From positions 62,001 through 126,000 of the forward strand of contig JAFXAA010000017.1 of assembly GCA_017522105.1 (NCBI GenBank): a stretch of 64,000 nucleotides of DNA, read 5' to 3'. Within the stretch, counting starts at the first letter, position 1, and every line of letters begins with the position of its first letter. This DNA comes from Bacteroidales bacterium. Lineage in GTDB: Bacteria; Bacteroidota; Bacteroidia; Bacteroidales; P3. The notes beneath the pieces were generated by a model. It was given only the letters and a program-made list of their open reading frames with translations, did not search any database and was not told the DNA's origin. This document shows positions 1-8,532 of the stretch, one piece after another. The position numbers were made by a program, and so were the translations under genes.

Positions 1-858
1 GGCTATGGTGTTGACACCCACGGGGCCGCCCTTGAATTTGTCGATGATGGTGGTCAGTATGCGGATGTCCATGTCGTCCAATCCGTTGCGGTCCACATTG
101 AGAGCCTGCAGGGCATAGCGGGCTATATCCAGCGTGATGGTGCCATCGCCCTTCACCTGCGCGAAGTCGCGCACGCGGCGCAACAGGCGGTTGGCTATGC
201 GGGGAGTGCCGCGCGAGCGCCGCGCTATCTCGATGGCGCTCTCGCTGGTGATCTTCACCTGCAGCAGCGCGGCCGAGCGGTTGACGATGCGGGTAAGCGT
301 CTCGGCGTCATAGTACTCCAGACGGCAGTTGATGCCGAAACGGGCACGCAGCGGAGCCGTGAGCATGCCGCTGCGCGTGGTGGCGCCGATGAGCGTGAAA
401 GGCTTGAGGCCCAGCTGCACCGAGCGCGCCGCAGGGCCGCTCTCTATCATGATGTCGATACGGAAGTCCTCCATGGCGCTGTAGAGGTACTCCTCGATGA
501 CGGGCGACAGACGGTGTATCTCGTCGATGAAGAGCACGTCGTTGGCCTGCAGCGAGGTGAGCAGTCCGGCCAGGTCGCCGGGCTTGTCGAGCACCGGGCC
601 GCTGGTGGTCTTGATGCCCACGCCGAGTTCGTTGGCGATGATATTGCTGAGGGTCGTCTTGCCGAGACCCGGAGGGCCGTAGAGCAGCACATGGTCGAGC
701 GGCTCGCCGCGCTCCTTGGCGGCGCGCACGAAGACCTTGAGGTTCTCCACCACCTGATGCTGCCCGGCGAAGCTGTCGAACCCCGAGGGGCGCAAGGCAC
801 GCTCTATCTCTTTCTCTTTCGCGGAGACACTGCTGCTGTCGAGACTGTCGTTTCTCAC
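1..858 (-). CDS. ruvB: Holliday junction branch-migration ATPase RuvB (3' end outside window)
   Basis: RuvB is the hexameric AAA+ motor that, with RuvA, drives Holliday junction branch migration before RuvC cleavage. The first 286 residues are present; the C-terminal winged-helix region runs off the window edge (family length about 340). Visible motifs are Walker [10 protein letters not shown] (near residue 61), Walker [10 protein letters not shown], and sensor region [18 protein letters not shown]. The most plausible start is GTG at 856-858: the frame upstream has no ATG, translation from it gives MRNDSLDSS and then the conserved [15 protein letters not shown], and the promoter lies about 46 bases upstream. 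Identification is secure; the exact start is less so. Confidence 0.96.
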   Translation of the reverse strand, partial: MRNDSLDSSSVSAKEKEIERALRPSGFDSFAGQHQVVENLKVFVRAAKERGEPLDHVLLYGPPGLGKTTLSNIIANELGVGIKTTSGPVLDKPGDLAGLLTSLQANDVLFIDEIHRLSPVIEEYLYSAMEDFRIDIMIESGPAARSVQLGLKPFTLIGATTRSGMLTAPLRARFGINCRLEYYDAETLTRIVNRSAALLQVKITSESAIEIARRSRGTPRIANRLLRRVRDFAQVKGDGTITLDIARYALQALNVDRNGLDDMDIRILTTIIDKFKGGPVGVNTIA

Positions 859-903
859 TGATTCAACTGTTTATAAGGTATTCTTGACCTTCGGTTCAAG
901 GTG

Positions 904-935
904 CAAAGATAAGCAAAATATACGACATGGCCAAA
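904..935 (-). promoter_or_regulatory. Bacteroidetes-type promoter of ruvB
   Basis: Read on the minus strand, a -7 element TATCTTTG (904-911) follows a -33 TTTGG (931-935) with 19 bases between. This is the expected arrangement for the Bacteroidetes primary sigma factor. It implies a leader of about 40 nt before the GTG start. Confidence 0.75.
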
Positions 936-1300
936 TTTTTCTCCTCACCATATAAAAAGCCCCCATTCCGGCACGCATCCCCTACGGCATTTCAACGATA
1001 CTTCAACGATACATCAACGATACTTCTTCAGTGCAGCACTGAAATACTACTGAAGAACTACTGAAAAACTACTGAAGAAATGCCGAAGGGACTCCGTAGG
1101 GGGGCCGAAGAAGGGCCGAAGGGGAGGAGAAAGGGCGGAGGGGGAGCCGCGGAGGGTTGCCGTCGGAGGAGTGCTGGGGAGAGGCGGAGACGCGGCGGAG
1201 GCGCGGCGGGGATGCGGCGGGGACGCGGCATGCAGGGGGCGGGAGGGGGGACGGAGAGCCGCGGAGGGCAAGTTTTTTCGCGCGTGCGAAAATAATTTTG

Positions 1301-1308
1301 TATCTTTG
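1301..1308 (+). promoter_or_regulatory. -7 element upstream of sufC
   Basis: TATCTTTG at 1301-1308 matches the Bacteroidetes -7 consensus exactly. No clean -33 TTTG is visible at the right spacing. Transcription would begin near 1315, giving a leader of about 58 nt. Confidence 0.65.
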
Positions 1309-1372
1309 CCTCAGCGGCCAGTGTGGCCACTATGGTATTTATTGTGTAAAAATCAAACAATTGCATCATAAT

Positions 1373-2131
1373 ATGTCACTATTGTCAATACGAAATCTGC
1401 ATGCCTCGATAGGCGAACGCGAGATATTGAAAGGGATAAACCTGGAGGTGAACCGCGGCGAGGTGCACGCCATCATGGGCCCCAACGGCAACGGCAAGAG
1501 CACGCTGGCGGGTGTGGTGGCCGGCAACCCGAAGTACACGGTCACCGCCGGCGAGGTGATCTTCAAGGACAAGAACATCCTGGAGCTGCCCGTTGACCAG
1601 CGCGCCTGCGAGGGGCTGTTCCTCGGCTTCCAGTACCCGGTGGAGATTCCGGGTGTGAGCATCACCAACTTCATGCGCACGGCGGTGAACGAGCAGCGCA
1701 AGTACCACGGCCTGGACCCGCTGAGCGGCAGCGAGTTCCTGCGCCTGATGGAGGAGAAGAAGAAGGTGGTGGAGATGACCGCCAACCTGGCCAACCGCTC
1801 GGTGAACGAGGGATTCAGCGGCGGCGAGAAGAAGAAGAACGAGATTTTCCAGATGGCCATGCTCAACCCGACGCTGAGCATACTGGACGAGACGGACAGC
1901 GGCCTGGACATCGACGCGCTGCGCATAGTGGCCGGCGGCGTGAACCAGCTGCGCTCGAAGGACAACGCCACCATCGTCATCACGCACTACCAGCGCCTGC
2001 TGGACTTCATCGTGCCGGACTACGTGCATGTGCTCTACGAGGGCCGCATAGTGAAGACGGGGCCCAAGGAGCTGGCCCTGGAGCTGGAGGAGAAGGGTTA
2101 CGACTGGATTAAAAAGGAGCTTGGAGAATGA
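1373..2131 (+). CDS. sufC: Fe-S cluster assembly ATPase SufC
   Basis: SufC is the ABC-type ATPase of the SufBCD scaffold that assembles Fe-S clusters in the cytoplasm. The 252-residue product is normal length. It shows Walker A GPNGNGKST, the ABC signature FSGGEKKKNEIFQ, and the SufC-specific Walker B region SILDETDSGLDIDAL. The start is ATG at 1373 (MSLLSIRNLHA); in-frame codons further upstream lie before the promoter. The stop overlaps the sufD start by four bases (ATGA), so translation is coupled. No sufB is adjacent; upstream is ruvB on the other strand, so the main scaffold subunit must lie elsewhere. Confidence 0.97.
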   Translation: MSLLSIRNLHASIGEREILKGINLEVNRGEVHAIMGPNGNGKSTLAGVVAGNPKYTVTAGEVIFKDKNILELPVDQRACEGLFLGFQYPVEIPGVSITNFMRTAVNEQRKYHGLDPLSGSEFLRLMEEKKKVVEMTANLANRSVNEGFSGGEKKKNEIFQMAMLNPTLSILDETDSGLDIDALRIVAGGVNQLRSKDNATIVITHYQRLLDFIVPDYVHVLYEGRIVKTGPKELALELEEKGYDWIKKELGE

Positions 2132-3060
2132 TTAGAAAGGATATACTGCCCGACGTGTGGACCGACGGCTGGCGCTGCGAGGCGCCGCAGCAGCGGCTCG
2201 AAGTGGGGCGCCGCGAAGAGCTGCAGCTGGTGCTATGCCACCGGCAGGACGCTCCTATGTTCATGCTGCGTGAAGGCCAGGGCTACCGCATCATGGAGGA
2301 CATCGAGCACATGGCCGTAGCGATGGACGAGGGTGCCCGCCTGAAGCTCTACCGCCTGCAGGGCATGAACACTCCGGCGCGCCATCTGACGCAGCTGGAC
2401 ATCACCATGCAGCGCGACGCAGAGCTGGAGATGTGCACCGTGACCCTCGGCGGAGGCCACGTGAGGAACAACGTCGTGGTGCGCATGCAGGGCGAGGGAT
2501 GCCGCTGCCAGGCCGACGGCCTGTACCTGATAGACCGCGAGCAGGAGTGCGACAACTACATCTTCGTGGAGCACGCCAAGCCCCACTGCACGAGCCGCGA
2601 GCTGTACAAGGGCATCATGGACGACGCCGCGCGCGCCCGCTTCAACGGCCACGTGCTGGTGCAGGACGGCGCCGCGAAGACCGAGGCCTACCAGACCAAC
2701 CGCAACATACTGCTCACCGACAAGGCGCATGTGGACACACGCCCCTTCCTGGAGATATACAACGACGACGTCAAGTGCTCGCACGGCTCCACCATAGGGC
2801 AGCTCGACGAGCAGGCGATGTTCTACCTGCAGACGCGCGGCATCAGCGAACGCACAGCGGTGACGATGCTGAGCTACGCTTTCTGCGATGAGGTGATACG
2901 CGGCATAGCCATCGAAGGGCTGCGCGACACCGTGGGCGACATGGTGAAGAAGCGGCTGCACGGCGAGCTGACACCCTCGTGCGACGAGTGCTCCATACGC
3001 TGCACCACGCCCTGTAACGGCGAGGCGGCCAACTTCAGGATCGACCCGAGCAAACTGTAG
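2128..3060 (+). CDS. sufD: Fe-S cluster assembly protein SufD (short form)
   Basis: SufD is the SufB paralogue that completes the SufBCD scaffold and helps iron delivery. The C-terminal beta-helix core is clear: RARFNGHVLVQDGAAKTEAYQ, DTRPFLEIYNDDVKCSHGS, and FYLQTRGISE. The CSHGS segment contains the histidine known to matter in E. coli SufD. At 310 residues it is about 100 shorter than typical SufD (420-440), missing most of the N-terminal helical region; Bacteroidetes homologues are often somewhat variable there. It is coupled to sufC by an ATGA overlap and ends with a Cys-rich tail (CDECSIRCTTPC). Confidence 0.92.
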   Translation: MIRKDILPDVWTDGWRCEAPQQRLEVGRREELQLVLCHRQDAPMFMLREGQGYRIMEDIEHMAVAMDEGARLKLYRLQGMNTPARHLTQLDITMQRDAELEMCTVTLGGGHVRNNVVVRMQGEGCRCQADGLYLIDREQECDNYIFVEHAKPHCTSRELYKGIMDDAARARFNGHVLVQDGAAKTEAYQTNRNILLTDKAHVDTRPFLEIYNDDVKCSHGSTIGQLDEQAMFYLQTRGISERTAVTMLSYAFCDEVIRGIAIEGLRDTVGDMVKKRLHGELTPSCDECSIRCTTPCNGEAANFRIDPSKL

Positions 3061-3066
3061 CACAAA

Positions 3067-4851
3067 ATGAAAGCGGAAAGCGGAAAGCGGAGAGTCCTGC
3101 TGCTGGTGTGCATCAGCACGGTCTTATGCTTTCTGCCTGCCGTCTTCCACCCGCTCCAGGCCCAGTGCGGCGTCAAGGTGAAGAGCGGCGACCGCGGGCG
3201 CTACCAGGAGGCCCTGGCACACTACAACAGCCGCAACTTCAGGAGCGCCGCGCAGCTGCTGCGCAAGGTGGCAGCCCGCAACCCCAAGGCCGCCGACCCG
3301 CAGTTTTGGCTCGGCATGGCGGCGGTGCACGACGGCTTCAACGCCACGGCCATACGCCGCTACTTCACGCGGTGCTTAGAGCTGTGCCCCACCTACCCCA
3401 ACCCCTTGGCCCACTACTATATGGGCATGATACACTACACCGACCAGCGCTACGACGACGCCGTGGCGGAGCTGGGCGACTACTTCGCACGTGCCAACGG
3501 CAGCGACGACAAGGAGGTGAACGCCGTGTACGAGGAGGCGTCGAACTACCTCTACTGGTCGCAGTTCCTCGCCGAGGCCATGCTCAACATGGCGCCCTTC
3601 GACCCCGAGCGGCTGGCGGGTGTCAGTTCCAAGCACAACGAAGCCCTCCCATACCTCAGCCCCGACGGGCGCACGTTCTACTACCTGCGCGAGGTGCCGG
3701 TGGAACAGGAGCGCACCTTCTACCACCGCGAGCTGGAGGAGAAGCAGTGGAGGCTGTGCAGCAGCCTGTGGCAGGACAGCGCCTACAGCCGCGGCGCCGA
3801 GCTGCCGCCGCCCTTCAACAGCGGCGACCCCGAGGGCAGCGTGAGCCTGACGGCCGACGGCAACGAGCTGTACTTCTCCATCATCAGGCGCGACAAAGGC
3901 TATGCCAACAGCGACATTTACCTGGTGCGGCGCAGCGGAGGCCGCTGGCAGCAGCCCGAGGCCCTCGGGCCGCAGGTGAACGGCCAGCGCTCGTGGGAGT
4001 CGCAGCCCACGGTGAGTCCCGACGGACAGACACTGCTTTTTGCCTCCAACCGCAAAGGGGGCCACGGCGGCACCGACATCTGGCGCTGCCACCGCCTGCC
4101 CAACGGCGACTGGAGCCGCGCCGAGGCTCTGGGCGACAACATCAACACAGCCGGCAACGAGAAGATGCCCTTCCTGGCCGCCGACGGCCACACCCTCTAC
4201 TTCCTCAGCGACGGGTGGCAGGGCTTCGGAGGCTACGACGTCTATTTCGCCAACCTCAACGACACCTACGGCAACCGCCCTACCAACCTGGGGCTGCCCA
4301 TAAACACCGAAGGCGACGAGGTGAGCTTCGGTGTAACCCCCGACGGACGGCGCGCCTACTACGCCGGACGCCTGGAGAACTCGCGCAGCACCGACATACT
4401 GATCTTCGACCTCTACCCTGCGGCACAGCCCGATGCCATGCGCCTGCACCGCATGACGATAGGCCACGGCCCCGCCCTGCGCGACACGGTGATGATGCTC
4501 GCGGAGCAGGGAGTCAGCGTCGTCACCCTCTCCGAGGGAGGGTCGCTGCCGACCATCCTCTGCGCCAAGGCGCGCCAGATGCCGGCACGCGTAGCCCTGC
4601 AGGACAGCGTGATGCCGCTGGCCGTCAGCTTCATCAGCGGCAGCCGCCTGACGCCCGAGGGCGAACGGGTGGTTGACGCCCTGGCACAGTGGCTCACACA
4701 GCACCCGAGAGTGAACATCGGCATAGAATGCCCTAAATACACCGACGCCAAGACCGTCTACGACCGCCTGCGCGGCAAAGGGCTGCGCGCAGAACGCCTG
4801 TCCATGCGCGGCGGCACCGACATCAAGCACCCGCAAATAGTGAGACAATGA
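3067..4851 (+). CDS. TPR / PD40 beta-propeller envelope protein with OmpA-like C-terminus
   Basis: The 594-residue protein starts with a signal peptide (about residues 1-33, hydrophobic core VLLLVCISTVLCFLPAVF, ending LQAQ). A TPR-like region (about 45-165) follows, then PD40/WD40-like strands recognisable by PDGRTFYYL, ADGNELYFS, PDGQTLLFASNRKGG, ADGHTLYFLSDG and PDGRRAYYAG (about 185-425). The C-terminus (VSFISGSRLTPEGERVVDALA, NIGIECP) resembles a degenerate OmpA peptidoglycan-binding domain. This order is that of Bacteroidetes periplasmic proteins such as the T9SS component PorE, but PorE is only a possible identity. The gene begins 6 bases after sufD and overlaps the ABC exporter by four bases, suggesting one transcription unit. 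Confidence 0.75.
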   Translation: MKAESGKRRVLLLVCISTVLCFLPAVFHPLQAQCGVKVKSGDRGRYQEALAHYNSRNFRSAAQLLRKVAARNPKAADPQFWLGMAAVHDGFNATAIRRYFTRCLELCPTYPNPLAHYYMGMIHYTDQRYDDAVAELGDYFARANGSDDKEVNAVYEEASNYLYWSQFLAEAMLNMAPFDPERLAGVSSKHNEALPYLSPDGRTFYYLREVPVEQERTFYHRELEEKQWRLCSSLWQDSAYSRGAELPPPFNSGDPEGSVSLTADGNELYFSIIRRDKGYANSDIYLVRRSGGRWQQPEALGPQVNGQRSWESQPTVSPDGQTLLFASNRKGGHGGTDIWRCHRLPNGDWSRAEALGDNINTAGNEKMPFLAADGHTLYFLSDGWQGFGGYDVYFANLNDTYGNRPTNLGLPINTEGDEVSFGVTPDGRRAYYAGRLENSRSTDILIFDLYPAAQPDAMRLHRMTIGHGPALRDTVMMLAEQGVSVVTLSEGGSLPTILCAKARQMPARVALQDSVMPLAVSFISGSRLTPEGERVVDALAQWLTQHPRVNIGIECPKYTDAKTVYDRLRGKGLRAERLSMRGGTDIKHPQIVRQ

Positions 4852-6665
4852 AGCCCATAGTACGCATATTCAGTTACCTCAAGCACTTCCCGTGGCATAT
4901 TGGGGTAAACATATTCTTCAACCTGCTGCACATCGTGTTCAACCTGGGCTCGTATGTGATGATAGTGCCTTTCGTGGAGCTGCTTTTCGGCCTGGGCGAC
5001 GTGCCGGCGGAGGAGCCGGCCTTCAGCCTGAGCCAGCAGGGGCTGACGGACTGGGCTTTCTGGCACCTGCACCAGTACCGCGACGCCCTCGGCATGTGGC
5101 AGTGCCTGCTGATCATAGCCGGAGGCTACCTGGCGTTCTCGCTGCTGAGCAACCTGTTCCGCTACCTCGCACTCTTCTTCTTCGACGCCGTGCGCAACGG
5201 CCTCATTGAGCGCCTGCGCAACGACCTCTACCACCGCATCACCATACTGCCAGTGGGCTACTTCAACCGCCAGCGGCGCGGCGACCTCATAAGCCGCATG
5301 TCAAACGACCTGGCGGACATTGAGTGGAGCATCGTGTGCACACTGCAGATGCTCGTCATCAGCCCCATAAACGTCATCGTGTTCAGCGCCACGCTCATCT
5401 TCATCTCGTGGCGTCTGTTTGTGCTGTTCCTCGTGGTACTGCCGGGAGGCGTGTGGCTCATCTCCAAGATTGGCAAGAGTCTCAAGATAAACTCGCAGCG
5501 CGGGCAGACACGGCTCGGACAGCTGTTTGCCGTGCTTGAGGAGTCGCTGGCAGGGCTGCGCGCCGTCAAAGCCTTCGGCCACGAGGACGGCATGGCGCAA
5601 CGCTTCGAGCAGGCCAATGCAGACTACACGCGTACCATGGTCAAGGTGGCGCGGAGACGCGAGGTGTCGTCGCCGCTGTCCGAAATCCTCGGCACGCTGG
5701 CGCTGGTCATCATCCTCATCGTGGGCGGTTCGTGGGTCATCGGAAGCCATATCGAGCCCTCGGTGTTCATCCTGTTCGTCATCATCTTCGCCAGGCTCAT
5801 ACCGCCCATACAGGCAGTGGTGAGGGCATACAACAGCATACAGAAAGGCTCCGCCTCGGCGGCGCGCTTCATCGAGGTGCTCGACGCCGACGAAATGATT
5901 GTGGAGAAACCCGGCGCCACAGTGCTGCCAGGGTTCAGCAGCGGCATAGAGTTCCGCGACACGGGCTTCCATTTCGCCGACGGAATCCCCATACTGCAAC
6001 ACATAGACCTGCGCATAGAAAAAGGGCAGACGGTGGCGATAGTGGGACCCTCCGGGGCCGGCAAGAGCACTCTGGTGGACTTGCTGCCACGCTTCCAGGA
6101 CATCACCTCGGGCGACATCATCGTTGACGGGTTCAGCCTGCGCGACCTCAACATCGACAGCCTGCGGCGCCAGTTCGCCATCGTGAGCCAGAGCTGCATA
6201 CTGTTCAACGACAGCGTGGCCAACAACATAGCTTTCGGCTCGGCGCAATATGACATCGAAGCCATCAAGAATGCCGCGCGGGTGGCCAACGCAGCCGAGT
6301 TTATAGAGGCGCTGCCGCAAGGCTACGACACCCCCGTTGGCGACCGCGGCATCACCCTCTCCGGCGGCCAGCGGCAGCGGCTCTCCATAGCACGCGCCGT
6401 GCTGCGCGACGCCCCCATCCTCATCCTTGACGAAGCAACATCGGCGCTGGACTCTGAATCGGAGCAGGCGGTGCAGCAGGGCCTCGACGGACTGATGCAG
6501 GGACGCACATGCATAGTGATAGCCCACAGGCTCTCCACCATACGCCATGCCGACCTCATCGTGGTGCTCGAAAAAGGACATATAGTACAACGCGGCACAC
6601 ACGACCAACTGCTGGCCCAGGAAGGGCTCTACAAGAAACTTGTCGACATGCAAAGCTTTGCCTAA
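4848..6665 (+). CDS. ABC exporter, MsbA-like (fused permease-ATPase)
   Basis: This 605-residue half-transporter has an N-terminal six-helix ABC-exporter domain (about 1-330; intracellular-loop segment RGDLISRMSNDLADIEW) and a C-terminal ATPase. Motifs: Walker A GPSGAGKST (near residue 400), Q-loop VSQSCILFND, signature LSGGQRQRLSIARA (near 503), Walker B ILILDEATSALD, and H-loop IVIAHRLST. The closest family is MsbA/lipid A flippase, which moves lipid A-core across the inner membrane, but multidrug exporters share the fold, so no symbol is given. It is translationally coupled to the preceding envelope protein (ATGA overlap). A terminator follows within 30 bases. Confidence 0.88.
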   Translation: MKPIVRIFSYLKHFPWHIGVNIFFNLLHIVFNLGSYVMIVPFVELLFGLGDVPAEEPAFSLSQQGLTDWAFWHLHQYRDALGMWQCLLIIAGGYLAFSLLSNLFRYLALFFFDAVRNGLIERLRNDLYHRITILPVGYFNRQRRGDLISRMSNDLADIEWSIVCTLQMLVISPINVIVFSATLIFISWRLFVLFLVVLPGGVWLISKIGKSLKINSQRGQTRLGQLFAVLEESLAGLRAVKAFGHEDGMAQRFEQANADYTRTMVKVARRREVSSPLSEILGTLALVIILIVGGSWVIGSHIEPSVFILFVIIFARLIPPIQAVVRAYNSIQKGSASAARFIEVLDADEMIVEKPGATVLPGFSSGIEFRDTGFHFADGIPILQHIDLRIEKGQTVAIVGPSGAGKSTLVDLLPRFQDITSGDIIVDGFSLRDLNIDSLRRQFAIVSQSCILFNDSVANNIAFGSAQYDIEAIKNAARVANAAEFIEALPQGYDTPVGDRGITLSGGQRQRLSIARAVLRDAPILILDEATSALDSESEQAVQQGLDGLMQGRTCIVIAHRLSTIRHADLIVVLEKGHIVQRGTHDQLLAQEGLYKKLVDMQSFA

Positions 6666-6690
6666 GAGGGCTAAAAACAAGCCTCTTATA
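6664..6690 (+). terminator. Terminator-like hairpin after the ABC exporter
   Basis: AAGAGGGC and GCCTCTT pair around an A-rich loop immediately after the stop codon, followed by an AT-rich stretch rather than a clean T run. It probably closes the operon that began at sufC. Confidence 0.5.
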
Positions 6691-6697
6691 AATATTA

Positions 6698-6729
6698 TTT
6701 TGCCATATCGGAAAATGTTAGTACCTTTG
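6698..6729 (+). promoter_or_regulatory. Promoter of tRNA-Val
   Basis: -33 TTTTG (6698-6702) and -7 TACCTTTG (6722-6729) are separated by 19 bases, placing transcription start a few bases before the mature tRNA 5' end at 6740. Confidence 0.75.
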
Positions 6730-6739
6730 CACCCGCTTT

Positions 6740-6814
6740 GGGAGTATAGCTCAGCTGGTTCAGAGCGCCTGCCTTACAAGCAGGAGGTCACTGGTTCGAT
6801 CCCTGTTACTCCCA
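6740..6814 (+). tRNA. tRNA-Val (anticodon UAC)
   Basis: The 75-nt cloverleaf has acceptor stem GGGAGTA/TACTCCC, D-arm TAGCTCAGCTGGTTCAGAGC, anticodon stem CCTGC/GCAGG around loop CTTACAA (anticodon TAC), and T-arm with GGTTCGATCC. The discriminator base is A6814; CCA is not encoded (genomic sequence continues CCG). It is a single tRNA flanked by its own promoter and terminator. Confidence 0.97.
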
Positions 6815-6821
6815 CCGCAAG

Positions 6822-6844
6822 GCCCTCACCGCGAGGGCTTTTTT
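6822..6844 (+). terminator. Rho-independent terminator of tRNA-Val
   Basis: GCCCTC (6822-6827) and GAGGGC (6833-6838) form a stem with a five-base loop, followed by six T residues. Confidence 0.88.
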
Positions 6845-6867
6845 GCATTATTTAAGAATATAATTCA

Positions 6868-6897
6868 TTGCAGTATGGTGGAATAGTTGTACTTTTG
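6868..6897 (+). promoter_or_regulatory. Promoter of the 6949 lipoprotein gene
   Basis: -33 TTG (6868-6870) and -7 TACTTTTG (6890-6897) have 19 bases between them. Transcription would start near 6903, about 45 nt before the ATG. Confidence 0.7.
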
Positions 6898-6948
6898 CAT
6901 CTTGAAAAAACAAAAGGAAAATAATGTATAACCCTAAAAAACAGTAAA

Positions 6949-7377
6949 ATGAAGAAAGTTTTATCATTCGTTGGCTGCGCCCTCTTTGTCGCCGCCATGA
7001 CCGTTTCCTGCGGTAACAAGAACCAGGCCGCTGCCGACAGCATCGCCGAAGACACCATCCTGACCGAGGCCGTCGAGGAGATTGCCACCCCCGCTGAGGG
7101 TGAGGCTGACAACAGCGCCATGCTTGCCGCCGCCGCCGAGGCCGGCCAGAAAATCTGCGAGTGCACCAAGGGTGACGCCGCCAGCATCGAGAGCTGCATG
7201 ACCAGCGTCCTTGAAGCCGGTTACGCCCAGTACAGCGGCAACGAGGAGTTCGCCGCCGCCGTGCGCGCCGAGATCGAGAACTGCGTCAAGGAGAAGGCCA
7301 CCGCCGCCGCCAAGGATGCCGCCCAGAAGGGTGTCAAGGCCGGTGCCAACGCCATCGCCAACCAGCTCAAGAAGTAA
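6949..7377 (+). CDS. Small alanine-rich putative lipoprotein, function unknown
   Basis: The 142-residue product has a lipoprotein signal peptide (MKKVLSFVGCALFVAAMTVSC, lipobox near residue 21) followed by an acidic, Ala/Glu-rich segment and a helical C-terminal half. That half has four cysteines (KICECTKGDAAS, SCMTS, ENCVKEK), which could form two disulphides in the periplasm. The C-terminus is strongly helical and lysine-rich. I do not recognise the family. It is monocistronic, with its own promoter and a strong terminator, which suggests substantial expression. Confidence 0.7.
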   Translation: MKKVLSFVGCALFVAAMTVSCGNKNQAAADSIAEDTILTEAVEEIATPAEGEADNSAMLAAAAEAGQKICECTKGDAASIESCMTSVLEAGYAQYSGNEEFAAAVRAEIENCVKEKATAAAKDAAQKGVKAGANAIANQLKK

Positions 7378-7390
7378 GTTGTCATCAACA

Positions 7391-7427
7391 AAAAAGGCAG
7401 GCTCCTTTGCAGGACCTGCCTTTTTTT
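7391..7427 (+). terminator. Rho-independent terminator
   Basis: GGCAGG (7396-7401) pairs with CCTGCC (7415-7420), flanked by an A run before and seven T residues after. It closes the 6949 lipoprotein gene and lies 14 bases before the next ATG. Confidence 0.85.
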
Positions 7428-7440
7428 ATACCCCAAAACC

Positions 7441-7791
7441 ATGAAGAAGCTGTCATTACCTATACTTGTCGCCGCCACACTGCTCGCCGCCTGCCACAAC
7501 GACCGGCAGCCCGACGGCATCCTCGACCACCAGCAGATGGTTGACTTCCTCACCGATGCATACATCATCGAGGGCTATTGCGCCATAGAGACGCGATATA
7601 ACTTTGACTCACTGACGCCGGAGATGCTCTACGCCTACGACGATATCCTCGCCGAACAGGGCATCACGCGCGAACAAGTGGAGGCGAGCCTCGTATACTA
7701 TGCCAACCACCCAGACAAATACCTCAGCATACACGAAGACGTGGCTGCTGCATTGAACGAGGAAAAAGACTCAGTCCCTATTGATTTTTAA
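7441..7791 (+). CDS. DUF4296-type small lipoprotein
   Basis: This 116-residue protein begins with a lipoprotein signal (MKKLSLPILVAATLLAAC, lipobox LAAC). The body matches the pattern of Bacteroidetes DUF4296: an early hydrophobic/acidic motif ILDHQQMVDFLTDAYIIEG, a tyrosine-rich centre, and a helix ending HEDVAAALNEEKDS. The family has no assigned function but is widespread as an outer-membrane lipoprotein. The gene follows directly on the upstream terminator, and no obvious promoter separates them, so it may depend on read-through. Its last 21 bases overlap the end of the convergent gene on the other strand. Confidence 0.7.
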   Translation: MKKLSLPILVAATLLAACHNDRQPDGILDHQQMVDFLTDAYIIEGYCAIETRYNFDSLTPEMLYAYDDILAEQGITREQVEASLVYYANHPDKYLSIHEDVAAALNEEKDSVPIDF

Positions 7792-8487
7792 CCCGCCGAA
7801 CGACACCTTGACGTTCCTTACGCGGGCAGCATCGATGCTTATGGGCGTGCCTGCCGTCTGCGCGAGGAACCATTGCTTGTAGTCGAACATCCTGCCGGAG
7901 CAACGGACGGTCAGCCGACCTTCCCGCACATCATAGAACAGCACTTCGGTGGTGAACTCCAGCGGCCACCAGTCGGCGCGCACGGTGCCGTCTGGCATGT
8001 GCAGGTCAAACATCACCGAATCATTGCTATAGTAGAACAGATTGCCGCACTTTTCATCTCCGCCGAGCGACAAGGGTATAGTGTATGACCCGGCGGGCGT
8101 GACGACAGTACTGACATTCATGACCCCTGTGTGGGTACCAATCTCGTTGAGAACCTTCAGCTCTATGCGTGGATATGTGGAGTCAGGCATGTTTGCCTCG
8201 ATATATATCCACTCAAAGTGGTTGGTCGTCGTGTCACGCACAATGCGGGTGGTGTACGATGTAGTCTTCCACTCCTTGACGGTAGAGCTGTCGTAGAACA
8301 CCACCTGTATGGTATCGGGGAGGATTTCCAAGGCCGTCGAATCGTCGTTGTACCTGTTGTATGTCGTGTCAGGTGGCGGTGGGACCACCTCCACTTCCGG
8401 CATTTCCTTGCGGCAAGCCGAAAAGACCATGCTGGCCACACATGCGGCCAACACCACGAACCCCAATATCCTTGCGTACTTCTTCAT
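7771..8487 (-). CDS. Putative lipoprotein, function unknown
   Basis: The 238-residue product has a lipoprotein signal peptide (MKKYARILGFVVLAACVASMV, then FSAC as lipobox near residue 24), then a proline spacer (VVPPPPDTTY) and a beta-strand-rich body with many Thr/Val residues, suggesting a beta-sandwich exposed at the cell surface or periplasm. I recognise no catalytic motif or family. It converges on the DUF4296 gene with a 21-base overlap of coding ends. Its own upstream side is the small lipoprotein gene at 8533-8928, also minus strand, so the two may be co-transcribed. Confidence 0.65.
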   Translation of the reverse strand: MKKYARILGFVVLAACVASMVFSACRKEMPEVEVVPPPPDTTYNRYNDDSTALEILPDTIQVVFYDSSTVKEWKTTSYTTRIVRDTTTNHFEWIYIEANMPDSTYPRIELKVLNEIGTHTGVMNVSTVVTPAGSYTIPLSLGGDEKCGNLFYYSNDSVMFDLHMPDGTVRADWWPLEFTTEVLFYDVREGRLTVRCSGRMFDYKQWFLAQTAGTPISIDAARVRNVKVSFGGLKINRD

Positions 8488-8532
8488 AAAGCCTTGCGCT
8501 TTTTATAGGGTTATAACGCCATTATGCGACAT

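Larger units (their letters stand above)
859..1372. repeat. Intergenic region with 11-nt-unit palindromic repeat element (E1)
   Basis: This 514-base gap separates divergent ruvB and sufC. Beyond their promoters it holds a repeat element at about 978-1105. The left side has three copies of an 11-nt unit TTCAACGATAC (about 991-1024) and then TTCTTCAGT. The right side carries ACTGAAATACT followed by repeated ACTACTGAAGA/ACTACTGAAAA units. GGCATTTC at 986-993 pairs with GAAATGCC at 1077-1084, and CCCTACGG at the left edge pairs with CCGTAGGG at the right. A G-rich, low-complexity stretch (about 1085-1270) follows. I see no credible gene here; open frames through the G-rich tract are Arg/Gly junk. 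Confidence 0.7.

Noticed and set aside
1085-1290. Arg/Gly-rich frames in the G-rich tract before sufC
   Set aside because: The tract lies upstream of the sufC promoter and the translations are compositional artefacts of a purine-rich repeat.
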